From: Aminobacter aminovorans
Lineage (GTDB): Bacteria; Pseudomonadota; Alphaproteobacteria; Rhizobiales; Rhizobiaceae
Direction of reading: 5' to 3'
Assembly: GCF_900445235.1 (NCBI RefSeq)
Contig: NZ_UFSM01000001.1
Location: 4,913,501 to 4,977,500 of the forward strand
DNA length: 64,000 bases
This document shows, in pieces, positions 15,637 to 24,424 of this stretch. Position 1 is the first letter of the stretch, and the number at the start of each line of letters is the position of its first letter. A program made the position numbers and the translations under genes. A model generated the notes under the pieces. That model was given only the letters and a program-made list of their open reading frames with translations. It searched no databases and had not been told where the DNA came from.

Positions 15637-16113
15637 CTAGCCCCGCAAATGCGCGAGCGGCACGTGGCCGGGGCCCTTGATGTTCTGCAGCACCAGCTGG
15701 GTGTGGACGTCACGTACGCCTTGCAGGCGCATCAGCCGGTGCATGACGAAGGCGTTGAGGTCGTCGACGTTGGGCACCATGACATGCAGCAGGAAGTCGT
15801 AGTCACCGGTCATCGTCCAGCAGGCCGATACCTCGTCCATGCGCTGCACGGCGGCGATGAACTTTTCCGGCGAATCGTCACTATGGCTGACCAACCGTAC
15901 CTGGACGAAAACCTCGACCATCAGGCCGACCGCGCGGCGGCCGATGCGGGCCGAGAACCCCTTGATGACACCGGCTTCCTGCAGTGCCTCGAAGCGGCGG
16001 GCACAAGGGGTGTTGGACAGGCCGATCTCCTGCGCGATCTCGGAAACCGGCTTGCGCCCGTCACGCTGCAGGATGTCGAGCATCCTGATCTCGAACTCGT
16101 CAAACTGAGGCAT
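15637..16113 (-). CDS. Lrp/AsnC family transcriptional regulator, probably controlling phhA
   Basis: A 158-residue regulator with an N-terminal winged helix (DEFEIRMLDILQRDGRKPVSEIAQEIG, recognition helix LSNTPCARRFEALQE). A C-terminal ligand-sensing RAM domain contains TGDYDFLLHVMVPNVDDL. These proteins form octamer-like assemblies and sense amino acids. ATG 16113 is preceded by GGATGG; an ATG three codons earlier is equally in frame. It is transcribed away from phhA across a 132-base AT-richer gap, the usual arrangement for an aromatic-amino-acid-responsive activator. Confidence 0.9.
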   Translation of the reverse strand: MPQFDEFEIRMLDILQRDGRKPVSEIAQEIGLSNTPCARRFEALQEAGVIKGFSARIGRRAVGLMVEVFVQVRLVSHSDDSPEKFIAAVQRMDEVSACWTMTGDYDFLLHVMVPNVDDLNAFVMHRLMRLQGVRDVHTQLVLQNIKGPGHVPLAHLRG

Positions 16114-16245
16114 TTTCACCATCCATTCCGGCCATTCGGGTGAGCATAACTCAAATCAAGGCTCAATGCGCGTAAAGAGGTGAATTCCGCTCGAACCCAG
16201 CGCTTATGATTCCTCATCGAAGCTGTTTCCGGGGAGGATCGGACC

Positions 16246-17079
16246 ATGAGCGTGAGCGTTCAAGACTATGCACAGGAGTGTGCGGCCCAGGGGCTGCGCG
16301 GCGACTACAGCGTCTGCCGTGCGGATTTCACCGTCGAGCAGAAATACGACTACAGTCCAGCCGAGCAGGATGTCTGGCGCACGCTTTGCGACCGCCAGAC
16401 CAAGCTGACCCAGCGGCTGGCGCACAAATCCTATCTCGACGGCATGTCGGCACTCGGTCTCGTCGACCGCATCCCGGACTTTCACGACGTCAGCGAAAAG
16501 CTGCGCAGGCTCTCCGGCTGGGAGATCGTGGCGGTGCCGGGACTGATCCCGGCACAGCCCTTCTTCGATCACCTGGCCAACCGCCGCTTCCCCGTCACCA
16601 ACTGGCTGAGGACCCGCGACGAACTTGACTACATCGTCGAGCCCGACATGTTCCACGACTTCTTCGGCCATGTGCCGGTGCTGAGCCAACCAGTGTTCGG
16701 CGATTTTATGCAGATGTATGGTGAGAAAGCGACCGACCTCATTGCACTCGGTGGCGACGAGATGATCACCCGGCTCTACTGGTACACCGCCGAATACGGG
16801 CTGATGCAGGAACCCGGCCAGCCGCTCAAGGCATTCGGCGCGGGCCTGATGTCGTCCTTCACCGAGCTGCAGTTCGCGGTCGAAAGCGTCGACGCGCACC
16901 AGGTGCCGTTCGACATCGAGACGGTGATGCGCACCACCTACGAGATCGACAAATTCCAGCGCGCCTATTTCGTACTGCCGTCGTTCGACACGCTGAAAGA
17001 TGCGTTCCAGAACAGCGACCTGGCCGCCATCATCAAGCGCTGGAAAGCCGAGCCGCCGCGCGATCCCGCGACGGTCTAG
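16246..17079 (+). CDS. phhA: Phenylalanine 4-monooxygenase (phenylalanine hydroxylase)
   Basis: It hydroxylates L-phenylalanine to L-tyrosine with tetrahydropterin, O2 and non-haem iron. The 277-residue length fits bacterial monomeric forms. The iron site is seen in PDMFHDFFGHVP (two His, five apart) with the ligand Glu further on near WYTAEYGLMQE. VPGLIP and FPVTNWLR are conserved active-site segments. ATG 16246 follows GGGGAGGAT. No pterin dehydratase (phhB) lies nearby. It is divergent from the Lrp regulator. Confidence 0.96.
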   Translation: MSVSVQDYAQECAAQGLRGDYSVCRADFTVEQKYDYSPAEQDVWRTLCDRQTKLTQRLAHKSYLDGMSALGLVDRIPDFHDVSEKLRRLSGWEIVAVPGLIPAQPFFDHLANRRFPVTNWLRTRDELDYIVEPDMFHDFFGHVPVLSQPVFGDFMQMYGEKATDLIALGGDEMITRLYWYTAEYGLMQEPGQPLKAFGAGLMSSFTELQFAVESVDAHQVPFDIETVMRTTYEIDKFQRAYFVLPSFDTLKDAFQNSDLAAIIKRWKAEPPRDPATV

Positions 17080-17083
17080 GCGT

Positions 17084-17989
17084 TCAGCCCAGAGCGAGCA
17101 GCACCAGGATGCCGCCGACGATCAACACGCAACCGGCTATTTCGAGCCGGTTGATGCGCTCGTGGAAGAAGAAAACGCTCGACGCGAAAGTGAACAGCAT
17201 CTCGATCTGGGCGAGCGACTTTACGATTGCGGCCTGCTGCAACGTCATCGCCATGAACCAGCCGAACGAGGCCGAGGCGCCGACGAGGCCGGTGAACAGC
17301 GCCGGGCGCCAGGCTTTGGCGATGCGGGGCAACTCGTCGCGCTCCTTCCACAGGATCCAGACCAGCATGAGCAGCGTCTGGAAGACGATGACGATGGCCA
17401 GAGTGACTGCCGCCTGCATCATGAAATTCGGCCCGCCGAGCGCCAGCGACGCCGCGCGGTAGGCAACCGCAGAAATGCCGAAGAACGTACCCGAGGCCAG
17501 GCCGATCAGCGCATTGCGGCTGAGCACCGAGGTCACCAGCGTGCGCGCGGTAAATGCGGTGTGGGCGACAGAGATCAGCATTACGCCGAAGACGCTGATG
17601 GCAATGGCCGCGACAGCACCTGCGGTTGCGCGTTCGCCGAGGAACAACAACCCGAACAGCGCCGCCTGGGCCGGTTCGGTGCGTGAATAGGCGGTGCCGA
17701 CGGCAAAGTTCCGGAACGAGAACAGGTGGATCAAAAGGAAGGTCGCGGCAATCTGGCCAAGGCCACCGACCACCGCCCAGATGAAGAACGTCCTGTTCAG
17801 GGCCGGCAGTTCGTAGCCGACGGCAAAATGCAGGACCGCGACAAAGGCCAGCGCGAAGGGAAAGCCGAAACCGAAGCGCACGAATGTGGCACCGGTCGTG
17901 CCCATCACGCCTTTGAGGTGCTTCTGCACCACCGACCGCAGGTTCTGCAGGAAGGCGGCGGCAATAGTGATGGGAATCCACAATGGCAT
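17084..17989 (-). CDS. DMT superfamily (EamA) transporter
   Basis: A 301-residue inner-membrane protein with about ten hydrophobic helices and an internal repeat of two five-helix EamA units. The first helix is WIPITIAAAFLQNLRSVVQK, a mid-protein segment carries AYSRTEPAQAALFGLLFLGER, and the end is RLEIAGCVLIVGGILVLLALG. The ERAT and HERIN motifs after helices 4 and 9 are typical. Family members export amino acids or other small metabolites; the substrate is unknown. Its end lies four bases from phhA, with no terminator visible between the convergent genes. Confidence 0.88.
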   Translation of the reverse strand: MPLWIPITIAAAFLQNLRSVVQKHLKGVMGTTGATFVRFGFGFPFALAFVAVLHFAVGYELPALNRTFFIWAVVGGLGQIAATFLLIHLFSFRNFAVGTAYSRTEPAQAALFGLLFLGERATAGAVAAIAISVFGVMLISVAHTAFTARTLVTSVLSRNALIGLASGTFFGISAVAYRAASLALGGPNFMMQAAVTLAIVIVFQTLLMLVWILWKERDELPRIAKAWRPALFTGLVGASASFGWFMAMTLQQAAIVKSLAQIEMLFTFASSVFFFHERINRLEIAGCVLIVGGILVLLALG

Positions 17990-18045
17990 GTCGGCTCAGT
18001 GTCGGCTGGGAGGCGACCGGAGCGGCCACACTTGCGCCTCTACAG

Positions 18046-18082
18046 CATCGCCCTGAAATTCGGAATGGTTTTCAGGGCGATG
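18046..18082. repeat. Intergenic palindromic repeat (REP-like)
   Basis: Inverted arms CATCGCCCTGAAA (18046-18058) and TTCAGGGCGATG (18071-18082) with a 12-base centre lie between the MFS exporter stop and the DMT gene. The arms and context look like a dispersed rhizobial intergenic repeat rather than a terminator, because no T-run follows. I see no second copy in this window. Confidence 0.55.
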
Positions 18083-18130
18083 TGTCGATTCATATGAATG
18101 GTGCGTCACATCGGTCGCGCCATTAACTCG

Positions 18131-19627
18131 TCACATCTCCACGGGGAGCGGTTGCCTGTCCTCGACAGCCTCGCCTCGGCCGCCTTGCGGAACCGCCGGT
18201 TTCAGGAAGAACACCATCCCAGCCACCAGGGCGAATGCCACCATCTCGTAGACCAGTGCGCGCTCCATGGCGGAGACAAAGGCAATGTGCGGAAGCTCGC
18301 TCGCGCTGCCGTCCAGTGTCGAGAAGAAGATCTGTCCGGTAACGGCGATGCCGAGGGCAGCACCGATCTGCTGGAAGGCCTGCACAGCCCCGGACCCCGA
18401 GCCTGCATCGCGCGGCGGCACCGTCGACAGCACGGTCTGGAAAAGCGACGAGATGGCTATGCCCATGCCGAAACCGCACATCAGCAGAGGCAGCACAAAA
18501 TGCCAGTGGTCGACGGCGTCACCAACGCCGGCGACCACGAAACGCAGCCAGCCCATGCCAGTGCCCATGACCAGCGCGCCGGCGACGATGCGCCGCTGCG
18601 GCCAGCGGCTGCCCAGCCGCCCCGAAATGAGCGAGGCCAGCAGCACACCGATGGGAAACGGCACCGTCGTTAGCCCGGACTGCAGCGGCGTCAGCCCGAA
18701 GCCGGTTTGCAGGAAGACGGCGAGGACCAGGAAGAAGCCGGCGACGCCGGAGAAGAAGGTCATCGTCATCACCGAGCCGAGCAGAAAGTTGCCGTTGGTC
18801 ATCAGGGCCACCGGCAGCAACTGGCTTTTCTCTCCCTTCGCCCGCGCCTTTTGATGCAGGAAGAAGCTGACCATTGCGCCGATAGACAGCACGATCATCA
18901 CAAAGGTCCACACCGGCCAGCCATAGGCATGGCCCTCGATGAGCGGGAACACCAGCAGGAAGACAGCCGCACTGGCGATCAGTATGCCGAGCGGATCCTG
19001 CGTCAGTTCAGGCCGGCCGGGCATGTCGGGGATGAGTGCCCGGCCGGCAATGACCGCCAGGATGCCTACCGGAACGTTGACGAGGAAGATCGGCCGCCAG
19101 TCGAGGCCAAACAGGTCCGCGCTGATCAGCATGCCACCGGCCAGAGGGCCAGCGACCGAGGCGAGGCCCGCCGTCAAGCCAAACAGCGAAAAGGCGAAAC
19201 CACGTTCCTGCGGCGGAAAGATCACCTGGGTGATCGCCAGTACCTGCGGCATCATCATTGCGCCGGCCAGACCTTGGAGCACGCGTGCAACGATCAAAGT
19301 CGTCATTGTAGGCGCTAGGCCGCACAGGGCGGAGAAGACAGTGAAACTGGCAACGCCGATCAGAAACAGGCGCTTGCGGCCAACCACGTCGCCGAGCCTG
19401 CCAAACGGCAGCAAGCCAAGCGCGAAGGCCAGCACATAGGCCGCCACCACCCATTCGATCTGGCTGCTCGTCGCGCCAAGGCCGGATTGCAGCCGCGGCA
19501 GCGCGACGTTGACGATGGTCACGTCGATCAGGTTCATGAAGCCCGCCAGAAGCAGGATCGCCATCGCGATCCAACGCTTGGGATAGGCATCCCCGGGCGT
19601 CGCCGGCGAGCTATGGGAAAATGTCAT
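18131..19627 (-). CDS. MFS multidrug exporter, DHA2 (14-helix) family
   Basis: A 498-residue transporter with roughly 14 hydrophobic helices. The family motifs are motif A in GRLGDVVGRKRLF, motif C-like GPLAGGML, and the early LDVTIVNVALP-type segment seen here as IDVTIVNVALPRL, which is diagnostic of DHA2/EmrB-type proton-driven drug efflux. The reading frame extends to 19810, but the ATG at 19627 is preceded by AAAGGAA and begins just before the first helix. No membrane-fusion partner (EmrA) is adjacent. A 14-base palindrome upstream could be an operator. Confidence 0.9.
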   Translation of the reverse strand: MTFSHSSPATPGDAYPKRWIAMAILLLAGFMNLIDVTIVNVALPRLQSGLGATSSQIEWVVAAYVLAFALGLLPFGRLGDVVGRKRLFLIGVASFTVFSALCGLAPTMTTLIVARVLQGLAGAMMMPQVLAITQVIFPPQERGFAFSLFGLTAGLASVAGPLAGGMLISADLFGLDWRPIFLVNVPVGILAVIAGRALIPDMPGRPELTQDPLGILIASAAVFLLVFPLIEGHAYGWPVWTFVMIVLSIGAMVSFFLHQKARAKGEKSQLLPVALMTNGNFLLGSVMTMTFFSGVAGFFLVLAVFLQTGFGLTPLQSGLTTVPFPIGVLLASLISGRLGSRWPQRRIVAGALVMGTGMGWLRFVVAGVGDAVDHWHFVLPLLMCGFGMGIAISSLFQTVLSTVPPRDAGSGSGAVQAFQQIGAALGIAVTGQIFFSTLDGSASELPHIAFVSAMERALVYEMVAFALVAGMVFFLKPAVPQGGRGEAVEDRQPLPVEM

Positions 19628-19954
19628 TTCCGGTTCCTTTGACTGCGAAGGCCGATCCTTGGATTGCCACCCCGACCTGCCGGTAGGGCACCGAACGACC
19701 ATCCAGTTGTCTGCCTTCGAGATCGCATCAAGCATGCGGATAGATGTCGTTCTGAACCGCCCTGTTTCGACAGGCTCGGAAAAAACGTTGCGCCAGCGCC
19801 CCCCAGACAAGTTCGAGGCCCAAGAGTCGATCTAGGGCGAATCGTCCGGCCTGTCTAAGCCCATGCTCATTTTTGGGCCCGCGCCGGCCGGAATGTACCG
19901 CGATTTTCGTGCATGATGTTCGTCGTGGCGAATGGTGGCGGGCGATCCCAAAGC
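19628..19954. other. Gene-free stretch between the MFS exporter and the GGDEF gene
   Basis: I see no credible gene here. The stretch holds the exporter's upstream region, including the small palindrome CCTGT-ttcg-ACAGG (19761-19774) that might bind a TetR/MarR-type repressor. A minus-strand open frame (19728-20066) has no ribosome site, overlaps the cyclase end and lacks family features. Confidence 0.4.
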
Positions 19955-19984
19955 AAAAAGGACGGTGGCTGGTGCCGCCGTCCT
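19955..19984 (-). terminator. Rho-independent terminator after the diguanylate cyclase gene
   Basis: On the minus strand the stem GGACGGCGGC / GCCACCGTCC (one mismatch, four-base loop ACCA) is followed by T5. It lies 33 bases after the cyclase stop. Confidence 0.8.
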
Positions 19985-20016
19985 CAAAGCAAGTCACATA
20001 ACCGATTCGCGCGCCG

Positions 20017-20778
20017 TTACGCGGCTTCGGAAACGCCCATGTCGAAGATCGCGCGGTTGCGCCCACGACGCTTGGCCTCGTAAAGGCGCTTGTCGGCGTT
20101 TCGCATCAACTCGGACACGTTTGCTTCCGCTTCGCAGTCCGTTCCGCCGATGCTGACGGTCAGCGGCACGGCACGCTCGTCGCTCGGCTGGAAACGCAGC
20201 GCCTCGACTTCGCTGCGAATGCGCTCGGCCACCAACTTGGCTTCGTCGACCGTCGCGCCCACCAGGAACGCGCCGAACTCCTCGCCGCCGATGCGGCCAA
20301 GGATGTCGCCGCTGCGCACGCCGCGGGTGATCGCGGCTGCGATCTGCAGCAAGGCCTGGTCGCCGGTCAGATGGCCGAAACTGTCATTGATCTGCTTGAA
20401 GTGATCGGCGTCAATAATCAGCAGCGCGCCGCGGTCCGACTTGCGCCGGCTGCCGTCGAGCGCGGCAAAGAAGTTCTCACGGTTGAGCATGCCAGTCATC
20501 TCGTCGCGGCTCGCCTTTTCCGACAGGCGGCGATGGGCGGCGGCGAGTTGGGAGTGGGCCCGCGTCAAATCTTCATGGGCAAGCTTCAGCGTTCTTTCCT
20601 GCATGAAAGTGAAGAAGCCAAGCGGGGTTGCAATGAACAGCGGACAAAGCAAGCACATCAGCCAGGCGATTGCGCCAACTTTCCCCCCCAGTGCCGGCAC
20701 GATCGTCAAGACCAGTGCAAGCGAACCCAAGATCGAAATCAAGGTCACAGCGGTTGTTTTAAGAACGACGATTCTCAT
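20017..20778 (-). CDS. Membrane diguanylate cyclase (GGDEF) with inhibitory site
   Basis: It makes cyclic di-GMP from two GTP. The 253-residue protein has two N-terminal membrane helices (about residues 8-30 and 37-58), a coiled linker (LTRAHSQLAAAHRRLSEKA) and a complete GGDEF domain. The domain has DEMTGMLNRENFF, DADHFKQINDSFGH and the active-site motif GGEEF. An RSGD five residues before the motif is the allosteric I-site, so product inhibition is expected. ATG 20778 follows GGGAG; an ATG at 20832 is less likely. No sensory domain beyond the membrane helices is seen. Confidence 0.93.
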   Translation of the reverse strand: MRIVVLKTTAVTLISILGSLALVLTIVPALGGKVGAIAWLMCLLCPLFIATPLGFFTFMQERTLKLAHEDLTRAHSQLAAAHRRLSEKASRDEMTGMLNRENFFAALDGSRRKSDRGALLIIDADHFKQINDSFGHLTGDQALLQIAAAITRGVRSGDILGRIGGEEFGAFLVGATVDEAKLVAERIRSEVEALRFQPSDERAVPLTVSIGGTDCEAEANVSELMRNADKRLYEAKRRGRNRAIFDMGVSEAA

Positions 20779-20955
20779 TTCGACTCCCTGCCGGCTTTGA
20801 AATGCCAGCATCAACTGAAGGTCATCTTTCATCGATAGTTAAAATTTGACCCACCTTGTTGAATCAGGTGTCCTCCGAATTTTGGCCATTGTCGAGTGCC
20901 AAGCTGGCCTTATGCGGGTGCTTCCAAAATTCTCGAACCGTGGCATAAGGGCGTC

Positions 20956-21666
20956 ATGACCGACACACCCGATCCCGCTCGCTTCGATCACGTCACCGAC
21001 TGGGTCTTCGACCTCGACAACACGCTGTATCCACACCATTCGAATCTGTTTTCGCAGATCGACGTGAAGATGACTGGCTATGTAGCGGAGCTGCTGACGT
21101 TGTCGCGCGAGGACGCGCGCAAGCTGCAGAAAGAGCTGTATCTCGAGTATGGCACCACGCTGAACGGACTGATGCAGCGCCACGGCATCGATCCCGACGC
21201 GTTCCTTGAGCACGTTCACGACATCGACTATTCTTGGCTGGTGCCGGACCCGGTGCTGGGTGCTGCGATCCGCCAGTTGCCGGGCCGCAAGTTCATATTC
21301 ACCAACGGCAACCGCAGCCATGCCGAGCGCACCGCGCGCCAGCTCGGCATCCTTGACCATTTCGACGACATATTCGACATCGTCGCCGCAGGGCTTACGC
21401 CCAAGCCGGCGCGCCAGCCATACGAGACCTTTGCCGCCCTGCACAAGGTGACCGGCGCCAACGCCGTGATGTTCGAAGACCTTGCACGCAACCTTTCGGT
21501 GCCGAAGTCGCTCGGCATGACCACGGTGCTGATCGTGCCGCGCAATTTCGAACCGACCTTCTCCGAGATATGGGAGAGCGATCCGACCCACGAGGACGAC
21601 GTCGACTACGTCACCGACGATCTCGCGAACTTCCTGACAACGATCGTCGAGGCCAACGCCGCTTGA
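20956..21666 (+). CDS. HAD-superfamily hydrolase, pyrimidine 5'-nucleotidase type
   Basis: A 236-residue haloacid-dehalogenase-type phosphatase. Motif I is DLDNTLYPHHSNL with the nucleophilic Asp, motif II is FTNGNR, and the late acidic motif is MFEDLARNL. The YP-H extension after motif I is typical of the SDT1/PHM8 pyrimidine 5'-nucleotidase group, which dephosphorylates UMP/CMP-like compounds. ATG 20956 follows AAGGGCG. The gene ends in a TTGA overlap with the DUF817 gene, so the two are coupled. Confidence 0.88.
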   Translation: MTDTPDPARFDHVTDWVFDLDNTLYPHHSNLFSQIDVKMTGYVAELLTLSREDARKLQKELYLEYGTTLNGLMQRHGIDPDAFLEHVHDIDYSWLVPDPVLGAAIRQLPGRKFIFTNGNRSHAERTARQLGILDHFDDIFDIVAAGLTPKPARQPYETFAALHKVTGANAVMFEDLARNLSVPKSLGMTTVLIVPRNFEPTFSEIWESDPTHEDDVDYVTDDLANFLTTIVEANAA

Positions 21667-22652
21667 GCCGCTTCACCTCCGTCGAGGCGCGGATCGATGC
21701 GGCCGCACATGCCGTCCTCGACCGCCTGCCCGAAGGAGGTATCTCGGGCGCGGTCGTCGAATTCCTCGTCTTCGGGCTGAAGCAGGCCTGGGCCTGCCTG
21801 TTCGGCGGCGCCATGCTGGCGCTGATCATGGCGACCAAGCTGTGCTGGCCGGATGGGGCCGCACTGGCACGCTACGACTTCCTGTTCCTCTCGGCCGTCG
21901 CCGTTCAGCTGGCAATGCTGGCACTCAAGCTGGAAAAGCCGTCGGAAGCCAAGGTCATCCTGATCTTCCACATCGTCGGCACCGCGATGGAAGTGTTCAA
22001 GACACAGGCCGGCTCATGGGCCTACCCGGAAGACAGCCTGTTCCGTATCGGCGACGTGCCGCTGTTTTCCGGCTTCATGTATGCGGCCGTGGGCTCCTAC
22101 CTCGCCCGCGTCAGTCGCATCTTCGACATGCGCTACACGTCTTATCCGCCGCTATGGGCGACTGTGCTGTTGTGCGCGGCGATCTACGTCAATTTCTTCG
22201 CCCACCATTTCATCATCGACATCCGCTATGGGCTGTTTGCAGTCACCGCGGCACTCTACTTCCGCACTGTCGTGCATTACCGCGTCTTCCGCTTCCGTCA
22301 CCGCATGCCGCTGCTGCTCGGCTTTCTGCTGGTCGCGCTGTTCATCTGGTTCGCCGAGAACATCGGCACCTGGTCGCGCGCCTGGATCTATCCCGGTCAG
22401 CACGACGGCTGGACGCCGGTTTCGATCCAGAAGCTCGGCGCTTGGTATCTGTTGATGATCATTTCCTTCGTGCTGGTGACACTCGTCCACCGGCCGCGGC
22501 CGCTGGACACCGGCTCAAAGGCTGTAGAATTTGGCGATGATGTCCCAGGCCTCATCGGCGGTGTCGACAAAGTCGATGATGTCCTGGTCACCGGGCGTGA
22601 TCGTGCCCTGGTCGGCGAGGAAATCGAGATCGATCGCCCGCTCCCAAAATGA
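21663..22652 (+). CDS. DUF817 family membrane protein with an antisense-encoded tail
   Basis: The 329-residue product is an integral membrane protein with about eight helices and conserved-looking motifs such as GTAMEVFKTQAGSWAYPE and FAENIGTWSRAWIYPGQ, as in the DUF817 family (function unknown). It starts at TTG 21663, overlapping the nucleotidase stop (TTGA). The hydrophobic protein appears to finish near residue 285 (VLVTLVHRPRPL). The last 45 or so residues are acidic and lie opposite the LOG gene over 138 bases, so the natural stop may have been lost. Confidence 0.8.
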   Translation: MSRFTSVEARIDAAAHAVLDRLPEGGISGAVVEFLVFGLKQAWACLFGGAMLALIMATKLCWPDGAALARYDFLFLSAVAVQLAMLALKLEKPSEAKVILIFHIVGTAMEVFKTQAGSWAYPEDSLFRIGDVPLFSGFMYAAVGSYLARVSRIFDMRYTSYPPLWATVLLCAAIYVNFFAHHFIIDIRYGLFAVTAALYFRTVVHYRVFRFRHRMPLLLGFLLVALFIWFAENIGTWSRAWIYPGQHDGWTPVSIQKLGAWYLLMIISFVLVTLVHRPRPLDTGSKAVEFGDDVPGLIGGVDKVDDVLVTGRDRALVGEEIEIDRPLPK

Positions 22653-23354
22653 CTTGCCGAACAGGATAACCGGCACGCGCTCCATGCGTCCGGTCTGGAT
22701 CAGCGTCAACGTTTCGAAGAATTCGTCCATCGTGCCGAAACCGCCGGGGAAAACCGCTACAGCCTTGGCGCGCATGACGAAATGCATCTTGCGGATGGCG
22801 AAGTAGTGAAAATTGAAACACAGTTCCGGCGTGACATAGGCGTTGGGCGCCTGTTCGTGCGGCAACACGATGTTGAGGCCGATTGACGGCGCTCCGACGT
22901 CATCGGCGCCACGATTGCCGGCTTCCATCACGCCAGGGCCGCCACCGGTGACGACGACGAACTCACGATAATAGGACGCGGCCGAATGCTGCGAGCAGAG
23001 GCGGGCAAACTTGCGCGCTTCTTCGTAGTAGCGGCTGTTGGCCTCAAGGTTCTTGCGCTGCGTTTCGTTCTTCGCCGCCCAGGCTTCGCCGCCCGGTTCC
23101 GGGATGCGCGCGCCGCCGAACAAAATGACCGTCGAACGAATACCGCGCTCGGCGAGGATCATCTCGGTCTTGAGGAGTTCGAGTTGCAGCCGCACCGGGC
23201 GCAGGTCGCGCTGGGTCATGAAGTCTTCGTCGTTCCAGGCAAGCCTGTAGGTCGAGGCGCGTGTCTGCGGCGTGTCGGGCACGCTCTTTGAACGCTCCAG
23301 ATCCTCGTCGGAGTGCGGCAGCGGCGTCCAGCCAGCCTTGTCCATTGGATTCAT
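22515..23354 (-). CDS. LOG family protein (cytokinin-activating/TIGR00730 type nucleotide hydrolase)
   Basis: A 279-residue protein with a Rossmann-like LOG fold. VVTGGGPGVMEAGNRGA and the signature PGGFGTMDEFFE are plainly present, along with ILFGGARIPEPG. Family members hydrolyse nucleoside 5'-monophosphates such as AMP or cytokinin ribotides, releasing the base. It is longer than the 190-residue plant-like LOGs because of an N-terminal extension rich in charged residues. The start is ATG 23354 after GAGGT; an ATG at 23390 is possible. Its 3' end overlaps the DUF817 gene on the other strand. Confidence 0.88.
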   Translation of the reverse strand: MNPMDKAGWTPLPHSDEDLERSKSVPDTPQTRASTYRLAWNDEDFMTQRDLRPVRLQLELLKTEMILAERGIRSTVILFGGARIPEPGGEAWAAKNETQRKNLEANSRYYEEARKFARLCSQHSAASYYREFVVVTGGGPGVMEAGNRGADDVGAPSIGLNIVLPHEQAPNAYVTPELCFNFHYFAIRKMHFVMRAKAVAVFPGGFGTMDEFFETLTLIQTGRMERVPVILFGKSFWERAIDLDFLADQGTITPGDQDIIDFVDTADEAWDIIAKFYSL

Positions 23355-23408
23355 TCTATGCTCGACCTCAAATTTCGTTGCCCGCGACATTCCGCGGCGT
23401 CACCGCGA

Positions 23409-23437
23409 TTGACCCCCAGATAAGCCTGAAATAGGGT
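23409..23437 (+). promoter_or_regulatory. Candidate promoter of dapD
   Basis: TTGACC (23409-23414), 17-base spacer, TAGGGT (23432-23437), about 60 bases before the dapD ATG. The -35 is good and the -10 poor. Confidence 0.3.
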
Positions 23438-23497
23438 CCGCGCGATTTTGTGCCAGCTTAGAAGCCTTAACCTTAACGGCCCGTAACGGAGATGTTT

Positions 23498-24352
23498 ATG
23501 TCGAAGCCCGATCTCGCCAGCCTGGAAAAGACCATCGATCGGGCGTTCGAGGAACGCGACGGCATTTCGACGTCGACCCGTGGCGAAGTCCGCGACGCCA
23601 TCGAGACCGCGCTCGACCTTTTGGACAAGGGCACGGCCCGCGTCGCCCAGCGCCAGGACGACGGCAAATGGCAGGTCAACCAATGGCTCAAGAAGGCGGT
23701 GCTGATGTCCTTCCGCCTCAACCCGATGGAGCTGATCTCGGGTGCGCCCGGCGGCGCATCGTGGTGGGACAAGGTGCCGTCCAAGTTTGACGGCTGGGGC
23801 GCTGTCGACTTCGAAAAGGCCGGCTTCCGCGCCGTGCCCTCGGCCGTCGTGCGCAAGTCGGCCTTCGTTGCCCCTGGCGCCGTGCTGATGCCGTCCTTTG
23901 TCAATGTCGGCGCCTATGTCGACACCGGCACCATGGTCGACACCTGGGCCTCGGTCGGCTCCTGCGCCCAGATCGGCAAGAACGTGCACCTGTCCGGCGG
24001 CGTCGGCATCGGTGGCGTGCTTGAGCCGATGCAGGCTGGCCCGACCATCATCGAGGACAACTGCTTCATCGGCGCGCGTTCTGAGGTCGTCGAAGGCTGC
24101 ATCGTGCGCGAAGGCTCGGTGCTCGGCATGGGCGTGTTCATTGGCCAGTCGACCAAGATCGTCGACCGCGCCACCGGTGAAGTGTTCTATGGCGAAGTTC
24201 CGGCCAATTCGGTCGTCGTTGCGGGTTCCGTGCCAGGCAAGCCGCTGCCGAACGGCGAAGCCGGGCCGAGCCTCTATTGCGCCGTTATCGTCAAGCGCGT
24301 CGACGCCAAGACCCGCTCCAAGACCTCGATCAACGAACTGCTGCGCGATTGA
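23498..24352 (+). CDS. dapD: 2,3,4,5-tetrahydropyridine-2,6-dicarboxylate N-succinyltransferase
   Basis: Succinyl branch of lysine/diaminopimelate synthesis: it adds succinate from succinyl-CoA to tetrahydrodipicolinate. The 284-residue hexapeptide-repeat protein has the family-specific [26 protein letters not shown] and the [17 protein letters not shown] segments. The C-terminal ends in [11 protein letters not shown]. Of two close ATGs the one at 23498 is better spaced from GGAG. The partner dapE lies 4.6 kb downstream on the same strand, with DUF805 and unknown genes between. Confidence 0.97.
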   Translation: MSKPDLASLEKTIDRAFEERDGISTSTRGEVRDAIETALDLLDKGTARVAQRQDDGKWQVNQWLKKAVLMSFRLNPMELISGAPGGASWWDKVPSKFDGWGAVDFEKAGFRAVPSAVVRKSAFVAPGAVLMPSFVNVGAYVDTGTMVDTWASVGSCAQIGKNVHLSGGVGIGGVLEPMQAGPTIIEDNCFIGARSEVVEGCIVREGSVLGMGVFIGQSTKIVDRATGEVFYGEVPANSVVVAGSVPGKPLPNGEAGPSLYCAVIVKRVDAKTRSKTSINELLRD

Positions 24353-24424
24353 TCTTTCACTCGATCCAAAGCAACTTCGACCGGCGCGCGGAATATGTGC
24401 GCCGGTTAGCTTCGGAGGGGTGAA

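Noticed and set aside
19761..19774. 14-base palindrome CCTGT-ttcg-ACAGG upstream of the MFS exporter
   Set aside because: Short enough to occur by chance and not set against a recognisable promoter; mentioned only in the gap description.
19728..20066. Minus-strand 112-codon frame between the GGDEF gene and the exporter
   Set aside because: Overlaps the cyclase C-terminus and terminator, has no ribosome site and no known motif.
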